Shown: positions 52,781 through 60,734 of the stretch, piece by piece
Layout: every line of letters starts with the position of its first letter
Numbering within the stretch: the first letter of the stretch is position 1
Assembly (NCBI GenBank): GCA_036272595.1
Contig: DATAYM010000009.1
Location: forward strand, 25,487 to 89,486
Length of the DNA stretch: 64,000 nt
Origin: Poindextera sp036272595
Lineage (GTDB): Bacteria; Pseudomonadota; Alphaproteobacteria; Caulobacterales; Caulobacteraceae
Direction: 5' to 3'
Program-made: the position numbers and the translations under genes
Notes under the pieces: generated by a model
Seen by the model: the letters and a program-made list of their open reading frames with translations, nothing else
Database searches by the model: none
What the model was told of the DNA's origin: nothing

Positions 52781-53908
52781 ATGAAACCAGATTTGGGGCG
52801 CTATGTTGTGACACGACCGCGAAGCGATGGTTCGCAATACGTCGCGATGGAGGTTCCCAAGCGGCTCCGGCCGCAGAATTGGCCAGCCACGATCCCGCTC
52901 CCAACCGACGGCCGCACGGGCGATTTGTCAAATCAGAGCGAACTCGCCCTGATCAGGAAGGAAGCGGCCTCTCTATATGAGAGGCTAATGCAGCTGCGTT
53001 CGGGTGCAGGCAATGTGACACATCCGCAAACCTGGGAATCTCTGGTCAGGATTTGGCAAGCTTCCCTAAAATTCAAAGATCTTTCCGAATCTACCGCACG
53101 TAATTACCAGCGCTATATTCGCATGATCCTTGCGTACCAACTCAACCAGCCTGAAATACAACCTACCAACGTTAAGGAGTCGGATATCGAGGCGATGTTG
53201 GGTCGCTGGTCATACAGCCCTGATCTTTCCAGGGGCCTTCTTGTAGTGATGAAAGCTCTTATGAAAAAGGCTGTCCGTGAGAAATGGCGGAATGACGACC
53301 CGACCGTTGAACTCAACATCAGTTTACCTAAGAGGAAGATCAATACGTGGAGGAAGCGCGACGTGGAAATATTATCTTCAGCGTGTATAGAGGCCGGGCA
53401 CCCCGCCCTGGCGGCCTTAATAGTTACAGTCTTCCACATCGGCCAGCGTCTTGGCGACACACGAAAATTTCAGATGGGAAAGCAGTATAAGGACGGTGCG
53501 TTTCGGTTCAAGCAGGCAAAAACTGGGAAATATGTAACAATACCAGCTCCAGAGATAGTTCGGGGAATCGTTGAACCGAATCGCGCGGCAGGTGACTATC
53601 TATTCACCAAACCTGGCACAGCGCTCCCCTACGGAATGGAAGAAATATCCATTGATTTTAAGCGGATTCGGTCCACACTTCCTGAGTATATCGATCAACC
53701 GCTTCACCTCCGCTCGCTAAGGCACTCATGCGTCCAACAGCTCGCTCGGGCACAGTGTGAGATTTATGAAATAGCGGCGATTACGGGACATGCTTATGCT
53801 ACGGTCCACCAAATTATTGAGCACTATCTTCCTAGAGATAACGAGCTGGCGTGGTCCGCTATGGCTAAGCGCAGCAAAATGGAAGAGTTAGAGCCCGAAG
53901 AGACATAA
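52781..53908 (+). CDS. Tyrosine recombinase (integrase), element 1
   Basis: A 375-residue phage-type integrase. The SAM-like core-binding domain spans ~85-185 (TWESLVRIWQASLKF, SESTARNYQRYI). Catalytic residues: Arg in FHIGQRLGDTRKF, Lys in KQAKTGKYV, the RxLRH box HLRSLRHSCVQQLA, His in AITGHAYATVHQII, and the Tyr nucleophile in IEHYLPR. The usual first His of HxLRH is replaced, which is tolerated in some members. The gene is visibly AT-richer than its surroundings, with codons such as AAA, ATA and TTA, a sign of transfer. Confidence 0.88.
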   Translation: MKPDLGRYVVTRPRSDGSQYVAMEVPKRLRPQNWPATIPLPTDGRTGDLSNQSELALIRKEAASLYERLMQLRSGAGNVTHPQTWESLVRIWQASLKFKDLSESTARNYQRYIRMILAYQLNQPEIQPTNVKESDIEAMLGRWSYSPDLSRGLLVVMKALMKKAVREKWRNDDPTVELNISLPKRKINTWRKRDVEILSSACIEAGHPALAALIVTVFHIGQRLGDTRKFQMGKQYKDGAFRFKQAKTGKYVTIPAPEIVRGIVEPNRAAGDYLFTKPGTALPYGMEEISIDFKRIRSTLPEYIDQPLHLRSLRHSCVQQLARAQCEIYEIAAITGHAYATVHQIIEHYLPRDNELAWSAMAKRSKMEELEPEET

Positions 53909-55166
53909 GGCCGGCCAAGAGTTACGCAGCTTATACACATATGCGCTAGGCCCCAATTTTTGCCGCGCGGCCGACTGCGGCTATCGCCGGCAGCCGCGCG
54001 TTCATTGGCTAATTTTTCGGCCGCAAGCTGATCGTCGGCCGGCCAAGCTCTCGCTTTTTCCTTCCGAGACGCAAAATGACCATCGAACGTGCGGCCGTGC
54101 GGCCAGGACGCGCGAGAGCGCCGATACTGAAGCGCTTGCGGACCTTGGACAAGAGAGGCTTGTCGGGGGCGCATGAGATGGCGAACGTGCGCCCGGCACG
54201 TCCGACGAAGTAGTGCGCCGCGCGGTCCGAACGGCAGCTAAGATAGGGGATGTCGCGGAGCAGGGCGGGCAAGCCACGCTCGCGGCAGGCCGAGGATACC
54301 CAGCTGTGCGGCCACCAATGAGGCCGACATGTCGGAGCGCTTGGCCGCTTACCTCGTGGTGCATGACGGGCAATTGGTGTCCTCGACGCGGATGAATGGT
54401 TTCGGTGTGGCAGCGCATGGTGATCTTCTTTGTTCGTCGGCTGACGGAACCCGTCCGGAACGCTCCCTCTCTCCCTCTCTCCCCACGACGGACAGATTCA
54501 AACTGCCTGCCTACATTGATCCACACGAGCTGACGCGGTGTAATGGCCACGGCTCGCTTGCCTTGAGCTGACGTTCTCGCTGGATTGCCTTATGTCCGCA
54601 GCAATTGCGCTCCAAGAGGTGAGATCGTCGAGTCTGGCGTCGAGTCTGACGTCTGATGTTGGCGCCAATGTCGGGCGAAAATACCCGATATATTCCAACA
54701 TGATACTGACCATAATCTTTGTCCTTGTGTATCAACTTAGTCATTAATGGTGACTATTAAGATATTGAAATTGTGGAAGGTCGCCCGACTCAGCTATTTC
54801 AAGCTGGATCTCGCTATGCCTAGGTGCGTCATGGGAGTCTGCGGGACGCCCCGGATTACCGCTCAATGGGTGGTGAGTCATTTGGTCCGTTCTGGGTGAC
54901 GATGTCGCTCCATATAGGAGCTGAGTGCGCCTTCCAATTCGGCGCAATTCTTGACTATCAGGCCCGTATGTGTCAGTAATCCAATCACGGGGATCGAGCC
55001 GGATTGGCTTCCCGTTAAATTCTTCCAAATTCGTGATATTCGGCGCCGAGGCGGTTCTCGCTCCTCGCCGAGATTCTAACTCTGACCGCGCCTTGAAACT
55101 TCACGTCTCGTCTAGTTGACGCTCACGCGGGCATGCCCTCCGAAAACCAACCCAAAGGAAATTCCA
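53909..55166. other. 1.26-kb region with no confident gene
   Basis: Follows integrase 1. Base composition shifts through the stretch (AT-rich at 54,690-54,790). A minus-strand frame at 54009-54272 (DIPYLSCRSDRAAHYFVGRA) and one at 54744-55028 (LDPRDWITDTYGPDSQELRR) look mildly protein-like but have no domain or ribosome site. They may be fragments of decayed element genes. No attachment-site copy of the tRNA core is visible here. Confidence 0.4.
54744..55028 (-). CDS. Doubtful small hypothetical protein
   Basis: A 94-residue open frame, N-terminal part FNGKPIRLDPRDWITDTYG, then a polar, low-complexity tail. No domain, no convincing ribosome site, and lower GC than core genes. It could be a truncated element gene; I list it only because the first 50 residues look codon-normal. 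Confidence 0.25.
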   Translation of the reverse strand: MEEFNGKPIRLDPRDWITDTYGPDSQELRRIGRRTQLLYGATSSPRTDQMTHHPLSGNPGRPADSHDAPRHSEIQLEIAESGDLPQFQYLNSHH

Positions 55167-55571
55167 ATGCTCACAGGATCGTATACGCTTGACGCGGGAG
55201 TGGTAGTTCAGCACCGGGGCGATTGGGCGTTCAAAATTCCGCCAAAGCTCTACCTTGGCCTGATGACGCGCGCGCCCGAACCCGAGGGAGCCGGTGGCGT
55301 CGAGCTGCAAGCGCCGGGCTATGAACGGCAACCGATCGAGTTCGCGCCTTCGTCGCCCTACGTTCCCAATGGCGTGCAACGCAACAGCGGACAGGTTGCG
55401 TTCACTCCGAACAAGAAGTGGCCCGCGGTGGGTCACGCGGCGCTCTTCGATGAAGACGGCGTTGTGCTATTCTACGGCTACCTAGTGCGGCACCCGTCCA
55501 GCGTTAGAGATGACCGAGCCACGTTTACCGCCTCGGCGATCCAGCTACGCGTTCACCAAGCGGCTCACTAG
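55167..55571 (+). CDS. Phage-like structural protein
   Basis: A 134-residue protein. The pattern LYLGLMTRAPEPEGAGGVEL, GYERQPIEFAPSS, then HAALFDEDGVVLFYGYL matches the small beta-rich phage proteins that begin with a 'LxxALxTaaPtdaGtGtEv..GgYaRqavtF' type block. These are usually tail or head-decoration parts. It is a lone copy; no other capsid, tail or lysis gene is nearby, so it is a prophage relic or cargo. ATG 55167 with AAGGAA upstream. Confidence 0.6.
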   Translation: MLTGSYTLDAGVVVQHRGDWAFKIPPKLYLGLMTRAPEPEGAGGVELQAPGYERQPIEFAPSSPYVPNGVQRNSGQVAFTPNKKWPAVGHAALFDEDGVVLFYGYLVRHPSSVRDDRATFTASAIQLRVHQAAH

Positions 55572-55581
55572 TCCTCCACAA

Positions 55582-56259
55582 CTAAGACCCGTCCAACAAG
55601 CGCCGAATCCTTGCCAGGGTATTCAGCTCTACCGTCACCAATACCTCACGATCGAAGGTTGGTTCAAATTGTCCAGCGCTTTTGACAACGTTGTTCGGCA
55701 GATAGTTGATTAAGTGCCCCAGGTTCGGGCTACCAGCTGTTTTTTGAAAGCTGACCTTGACCGACGCTGACGCGAGAGGCGTGAAAAATCGGACTTCGGC
55801 CCACAGATAGTGGTCACGTGTCCGCGATATGGGGGAAGGGGGCCGCGAGAGGGAGCCCGGCCGCATCCGGTGAGTGGTGCGACGGCTCAGTTCCCGGCCC
55901 TGTTCCTCGAGCGTTGCCGTGGAGAGGATAAGTTGCTCCAGGGCTAGTCCGAAAGTCTGGGCACCCATCACGCTGGCGAACTCTCGCGGAAAATAATGTC
56001 GGCGACTGAATAATTTAGTCGGCTCCATCTCCTTGAACTCCCGCACCGCATCTGGTGCGTCCTTGGGGACCTCGGTGCAGCACAGCCCGATCAGGAGTGC
56101 TGCAGCATCTGAGACGGTCATGTCCGCGGCGCCGCGACCCCTTTTGGTCGTTTGGATCAGGCCTGCTTCTCGAACTACCCGAGCGACGTGCTCGACTGTC
56201 GCGCGCCCACGCGGGTCGTGCTTGGCCAAGTCGTCGATCAACGCCGGCAGCCGCGCCAT
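55582..56259 (-). CDS. Hypothetical island protein
   Basis: A 225-residue protein. The N-terminal ~75 residues (LPALIDDLAKHDPRGRATVE, HVARVVREAGLIQTTKRGRG, DAAALLIGLCC) look like a small helical DNA-binding or winged-helix module; I recall similar N-termini on island hypotheticals in alphaproteobacteria. The C-terminal half is beta-rich (DHYLWAEVRFFTPLASASVK). ATG 56259 with GGAG 5 nt before. It is convergent with the phage-like gene. Function unknown. Confidence 0.6.
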   Translation of the reverse strand: MARLPALIDDLAKHDPRGRATVEHVARVVREAGLIQTTKRGRGAADMTVSDAAALLIGLCCTEVPKDAPDAVREFKEMEPTKLFSRRHYFPREFASVMGAQTFGLALEQLILSTATLEEQGRELSRRTTHRMRPGSLSRPPSPISRTRDHYLWAEVRFFTPLASASVKVSFQKTAGSPNLGHLINYLPNNVVKSAGQFEPTFDREVLVTVELNTLARIRRLLDGS

Positions 56260-56455
56260 AATCTCTCCGGTCAATTGTGTGCTTCACCCAGAAATAACTT
56301 TACAGGAAAAATTCCGGGTGGTACACAGAAAACTCGAGCGCCGATTTCGGGAACTGACTTTCCAAAACAGGGCCGTCGGACTTTTCTCCGGGGTGAGACG
56401 CACGCTTTCCACGAGTCAAGAACGGGATCCTGCGGGATCCCACAAAACAGCAAAT

Positions 56456-57040
56456 ATGCCCATGAGCTTGGAACCCGAGATGCACCTAGACCAGAACGAC
56501 GTCCTGACCGGCTTCGTGGACCAATACCGTTCGCAAATCCCAATCGACAGCCGCCCCGCGTGGCCGAGCGTTGGGCGCACGAGGATCGGTCAGTTGGTGC
56601 CGATCATTCGGCAGTGCGCTGGCCGCCCGCGAATCGACAAACTGAGGTTGGGCTGGAAAAGCCCCAGCGCCGTCGGGCTCTCGGCAGAAGTTCCCTCGGA
56701 GGGTCAGGACTATTCCCGGCGGTGTCTCGTCCCCGTTTCGACCCTCAACGTAGAAGGCCTAGAGACCGCCGTGTGGGGTCAGCCGGCAATGGGGGGCTCC
56801 GAGCACGATGCCCGGTCGTGGTTCATGGTCGGTGGAATCTGGCGCGAAGAGGACAGGCAAAATCCAGAGACATTCCAGGTCTTGACCATCGCCGCCGTAC
56901 CGTCAGTCGCCGACCGGTGGCATCGCCAACCGCTCCTCGTTGATCCCACATCCTGGAGCGACTGGCTCGACCCGGAGAAGGACATGCGCCCATTGCAACA
57001 GCGCTTCGCCAGCAAGGCCCTGAGCGACGCAACCGCGTAG
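56456..57040 (+). CDS. SRAP-like (YedK/HMCES) protein lacking the catalytic N-terminus
   Basis: A 194-residue protein. The central and C-terminal SRAP blocks are recognisable: YSRRCLVPVSTLNVEG, FMVGGIWREEDRQNPETFQVLT and DRWHRQPLLVDPTSWSDWL, parallel to the RCL(I/V)P, GLWE, FxIlTt and IHdRMPviL...WL blocks of YedK. The MCGR start with catalytic Cys2 is absent, and no FYEW-type Glu is clear. It may have lost abasic-site crosslinking or be a distinct branch. It precedes the second AlpA/integrase module by 118 nt. ATG 56456 or 56462. Confidence 0.55.
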   Translation: MPMSLEPEMHLDQNDVLTGFVDQYRSQIPIDSRPAWPSVGRTRIGQLVPIIRQCAGRPRIDKLRLGWKSPSAVGLSAEVPSEGQDYSRRCLVPVSTLNVEGLETAVWGQPAMGGSEHDARSWFMVGGIWREEDRQNPETFQVLTIAAVPSVADRWHRQPLLVDPTSWSDWLDPEKDMRPLQQRFASKALSDATA

Positions 57041-57158
57041 CCCACCTATCGCCCTCAGTGCCGCCGGCCCCTGGGCCCGCGGCACTGTGGCCTCTGCGGC
57101 CATTCCATAGCCGCGGCTCTCGTGACCCAGGTCACTTTCACCCCCCATCGTTCGAGAC

Positions 57159-57554
57159 ATGCAAGTAAATCTTCCCCGGTCATCGGGCCCGCGGACCAGC
57201 GGAAGGTGCGACCTGGACGCGTCGCGGTCGAGCTTCGACGGAATCCCAGAGGCATGGCCGCTGCTGTTAAATCGAGAACAACTCTCAGCGTTCCTGACGA
57301 TCTCGCCTGACACTCTCCAGCGCATCTGTCCCGTGCAGCCCCTCGCATTGGGCGCCAAGCTAATTCGCTGGCGGCGGACTGACATCGAAGCCTGGGTGGC
57401 CGGAATGCCGCTGCGCCCGAGGCCCGATAAGCTTAGCTATGCCGCTGAGAATATCGTCCCTATTGAACTGGCCGGAGAAGCGCGTCGAGTGGGTGCCATC
57501 GAGCGCGCTCGGCGCCGGGCCTCGGGCAACCTTGGCAAGGCGACATGGCACTAG
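57159..57554 (+). CDS. AlpA-like HTH protein / putative excisionase, element 2
   Basis: A 131-residue protein with an HTH of the helix-turn-helix_17 type: LLLNREQLSAFLTISPDTLQRI, ALGAKLIRWRRTDIEAWVAG. An Arg-rich C-terminal helix follows. Its last 10 nt overlap the integrase start, so the two are coupled. Probable recombination directionality factor. Confidence 0.7.
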   Translation: MQVNLPRSSGPRTSGRCDLDASRSSFDGIPEAWPLLLNREQLSAFLTISPDTLQRICPVQPLALGAKLIRWRRTDIEAWVAGMPLRPRPDKLSYAAENIVPIELAGEARRVGAIERARRRASGNLGKATWH

Positions 57555-58642
57555 CCGGCCGCATACCATTCGTACAGCGGATCGAAACCGATGGGGGCGT
57601 GAAGCTCTACTTCCGGCGTGGCGCCCATCGCCGGTCGCTACACAGCCCCGACGGCTCGCAGGCCCTGCGGGATGAAGTCGACTCGATCCTCGCTGAACTC
57701 GGCAAGGTCGATCGCGCGAAGACTCCGCTGCCCGGGACCGTGGGCGGCATGATCAAAGCATACAATGCGTCAGCCGATTTCTTGGGGTTGGCGCGCTCGA
57801 CCCAGGCCGACTACCAACGTTTGCTCGACGAGATCGACGAAGACGCCGGCGATGTTCTCCTCATCGACGTGACGCCAGCATGGATCGTCGAGATGAAGAA
57901 CGCTTGGGCGTCCCGAGGGTATCGGGCGGCAAACCTACGCCTTCAGATGCTGGTCAACGCTCTGGAACCGGCGATCGTGGACAACCGCATCCGTGCCGAT
58001 CCTTTCCTTCGGCTCAAGAAGGTCAAGCGGCCGCACGACGCCCCGGAACCCCATCCAATATGGAGCGACGACGAAGTTGATGCTCTCATTGCCTTGGCAA
58101 TGGACCGGAAGATGCCTGGCTTGGCCAGGGCGGTAGCGCTCGGGCGCTGGGCGGGTTTCCGGCGCGGAGGCATCTGTTCGATCCCTCTTCAAGCTCTCAT
58201 CACAGGATACGATCCCGAAGGACGGCCGCACCGCCGTATCTATTGGCTCACCCAAAAGCGAAAGGTCATTTGCGACAAGCCAGAGGATCCGCGCCTGACG
58301 GCCTTCCTTGCCAAGACCCCCAACCGCGCCTTGACGATCGCGTACAACGCGCGAAACGGGCCTTGGCGCGAGCGCCAGCTGAATCAAGCCATTGACCGGT
58401 TGATCGAAGCGCTCGCGGGCCAAGGCAAGGTGCGACCGAACCTGACGATTCACGGCCTGCGTCATACACGCGGTGTCGAATTGGCCGAGGCGGGTGCGAG
58501 CGACTCTGAGATCATGAGCCAATTGGAGCACAGGGACGGCCGGACCGCCCAAATCTATCGGCGACAAGCGGAGCGCAGAAAGTTGGCCGATTCCGCCCAA
58601 GCGAAGGTGGACGCAGTTGTCAGACTCCGGCTGCGGGGGTGA
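57545..58642 (+). CDS. Tyrosine recombinase (integrase), element 2
   Basis: A 365-residue integrase. Core-binding domain ~65-165 (TVGGMIKAYNASADF, STQADYQRLL); catalytic Arg in LGRWAGFRRGGICSI, the HxLRH box IHGLRHTRGVELAEAG, His in SQLEHRDGRTAQIY and the Tyr nucleophile in the same stretch. All catalytic residues except the beta-strand Lys are clear. It differs from integrase 1 in sequence and base composition, so the two modules were acquired separately. It could be the enzyme that used the tRNA-Arg site, but that is not shown. Confidence 0.88.
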   Translation: MALAGRIPFVQRIETDGGVKLYFRRGAHRRSLHSPDGSQALRDEVDSILAELGKVDRAKTPLPGTVGGMIKAYNASADFLGLARSTQADYQRLLDEIDEDAGDVLLIDVTPAWIVEMKNAWASRGYRAANLRLQMLVNALEPAIVDNRIRADPFLRLKKVKRPHDAPEPHPIWSDDEVDALIALAMDRKMPGLARAVALGRWAGFRRGGICSIPLQALITGYDPEGRPHRRIYWLTQKRKVICDKPEDPRLTAFLAKTPNRALTIAYNARNGPWRERQLNQAIDRLIEALAGQGKVRPNLTIHGLRHTRGVELAEAGASDSEIMSQLEHRDGRTAQIYRRQAERRKLADSAQAKVDAVVRLRLRG

Positions 58643-59355
58643 CGCGCGCCAACATCGGCGGTAGTCGGGCGTGATGCGAGTGACGTGCGCAGGAGCTCCC
58701 ACCCCACTTATGTACAAGACTTCGAGAGTTTCGCGAGCGTCTCGGCGGCATGGTGCGAGCCGCTGATTAAGAGTCAACGCGGCGGGCGACGTTCAGATTG
58801 GCTCAGGACTGCATCTCCATCGAATTTGACGGAAACCGTCCGCCGGTCGGGTCATCGCCGGCTGAGTCCACAATCAGACCCGCCGCCTAGGCCGAATTGC
58901 GGACGCCCTAGAGGGCGCCGAGGCTTCTAATCGAACAATTAAGATGCCGGATTGCTGGACTGGCCACTCCACATTTCCACTTATCGCTTGATCAACCGCG
59001 CCATAGAGTTATGTTTTTGTCGCGGGAGCGAAGACTTTCGCGTCGAAAGGGGTGAGGGCAATGTCGGAGATCGCCAAGGTGCCCGTTTCCTGTTGCCTGC
59101 CGGCTGAAGTCGTGATCGACCCCCTGAAAACTTTGGTTGTTGCCAGACAAGGCAGTTCTGTTGTGGTCGGCACGCCGCCGGTCCGAGCCGGTCATCTGCA
59201 GTCACCAGCCGCAACAGCATGGGATCGGTCTTCGTCGCTGGCCGGTTCCCCGAGCGACTATCTGTTGTTACTTTCAGTCGCGTTGATGGCTTAACCCTCC
59301 GCAGTGCTTCAGTGTGTAAAGCCCGCCGGATCAGCGGCTAAGCAGGCGGCGAGCG
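58643..59355. other. 713-nt region without a supported gene
   Basis: Lies downstream of integrase 2. Short open frames exist but none has a domain or a good ribosome site. This is where the right attachment site of element 2 would be expected; no copy of the tRNA-Arg core is present. Confidence 0.4.
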
Positions 59356-59745
59356 ATGAGTCCGGACAAACTATTAGCCTCGATACGGTCAAGCAAAGCG
59401 TCGCCCTACCGAATGCTTTCTAGCCGGTCCGCGGAGGTGACCGAAGTTCTTCGGGCCTTGGCGATTTCGGGCCGTATGACTCGAGTCTCGGAATTTTACA
59501 ACGCTTTAGTTGCGATCTCACCGATTTTCGATAAATTAGTGGGCGAGATACTGCCGATAATACTTATATATCACTACTACCCGCTATCGGGACGCAGCAG
59601 CTTCACTAATCTGGTCTCCTGGTCTGAGAGCAATCCGGGGTGGGGTTTGCTGGTATATGGCGCCTTGTCCGAACCTACTTATTTTGAAGAACAAGTCCAA
59701 GCTGTCGCGGAAGCTGTCTCTATATGGCGACCGACGGACGATTGA
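59356..59745 (+). CDS. Small hypothetical protein
   Basis: A 129-residue frame with lower GC than the core genome. One segment is hydrophobic (IFDKLVGEILPIILIYHYYP, ~55-75), which may be a membrane helix or buried core; the rest is soluble-looking. No family is recognised and there is no strong ribosome site. It is convergent with the SDR gene. Confidence 0.4.
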   Translation: MSPDKLLASIRSSKASPYRMLSSRSAEVTEVLRALAISGRMTRVSEFYNALVAISPIFDKLVGEILPIILIYHYYPLSGRSSFTNLVSWSESNPGWGLLVYGALSEPTYFEEQVQAVAEAVSIWRPTDD

Positions 59746-59786
59746 TACGCGGCGGCTAGCGAGACCCCTCAGCCCTTTGGCCGCAC

Positions 59787-60626
59787 TCACCGCTGGCTTG
59801 TCCAGCGAGGACTACTCGCCGCCCAGTCGGCGCTAGGGTGCAGATAAGCCGAGCCGGCGTCGACGGTCAGGATCTGGCCGGTGATCCAACGGGCTTGAGG
59901 ACTTGCCAGGAAGGCGATGGCCTCGGCGACGTCCCAGGCATCGCCCTCGGTCAACAGAGCTGTCCGTCTGCGGCGCTGGTCGCGGATTCCCGCGGCGTCC
60001 TCCTCGGTCTTGAAATGCCGCGCGACCATAGCCGCCCAGACTTCGCCGGGCCGCACGGCATTGCAACGCACGCCGTCCAGGCCGTGGTGAGCTGCGATCT
60101 GTATGGTTAGGGCTTCAAGCGCGCCCTTGCTGGCGCTGTAGACGACGCTGGCTGACAGTTTTTCGACGGCGGTCGAGGAGACGTTCACGATCGAGCCGCC
60201 GGCGACCATCTGCGGAATGGCGCTCTTGCAAAGGAACAGCGCGCTCTTCACGTTGATCGCCATCGCCCGGTCCCAGGCTTCTTCCTCGATCACCGGCACG
60301 GTGCCCGACTCGGACACCCCGAGATTGTTGACGATCACGTCGACGCGGCCGAAGCGCTCCAGCGCCTCGGCGACCACACGGCGGCATTCGGTTTCCAGCG
60401 AGAGGTCGGCCGTGACCGCGATCGCCTCGCCGCCCTCAGCGAGAATGCGGCGCACTGTCTCGGCGCCGCCGTTATCGTCGATATCAGCGACCACGACCTT
60501 GGCGCCCCGGCGCGCGAGCAGGCGGCTCGTGGCCTCGCCGATGCTGCACGCGGATCCGGGGCTGGTCCCGCCGCCGGTCACGATCGCAACCAGGCTTTCG
60601 AACTGCAGTGGTTCTCGTTCGGTCAT
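59787..60626 (-). CDS. SDR family oxidoreductase
   Basis: A 279-residue short-chain dehydrogenase. The Rossmann loop VTGGGTSPGSACSIGEATS is several residues longer than the usual TGxxxGIG. VADID then suggests NAD preference, NNLGVSESG is the NNAG-type motif, and the catalytic Ser is in VNVSSTAVEK with Tyr and Lys in VVYSASKGALEAL. The GQILTVDAGSAYL ending is classical. Last of a minus-strand GMC-amidase-SDR set; it would oxidise an alcohol or reduce a ketone in that pathway. Confidence 0.88.
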   Translation of the reverse strand: MTEREPLQFESLVAIVTGGGTSPGSACSIGEATSRLLARRGAKVVVADIDDNGGAETVRRILAEGGEAIAVTADLSLETECRRVVAEALERFGRVDVIVNNLGVSESGTVPVIEEEAWDRAMAINVKSALFLCKSAIPQMVAGGSIVNVSSTAVEKLSASVVYSASKGALEALTIQIAAHHGLDGVRCNAVRPGEVWAAMVARHFKTEEDAAGIRDQRRRRTALLTEGDAWDVAEAIAFLASPQARWITGQILTVDAGSAYLHPSADWAASSPRWTSQR

Positions 60627-60734
60627 GTTCTCACTCCTGGCAGAAGGATCCGGCGACCCAAGGCAAGCTTATTCATATAGCTCTATTGAGCCAACGCAAA
60701 TGCGGATGGACACCAGCCGCCGGCGCGCATCTAG

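Noticed and set aside
54002..54550. A 182-residue minus-strand gene after integrase 1
   Set aside because: Low-complexity Arg/Ser-rich product, no ribosome site, and a competing frame in the same place; left as unexplained sequence.
53909..59355. A second copy of the tRNA-Arg core as the right island end
   Set aside because: I looked for the TGGCGCGCCCGGAGC-type core on both strands near both integrases and found none.
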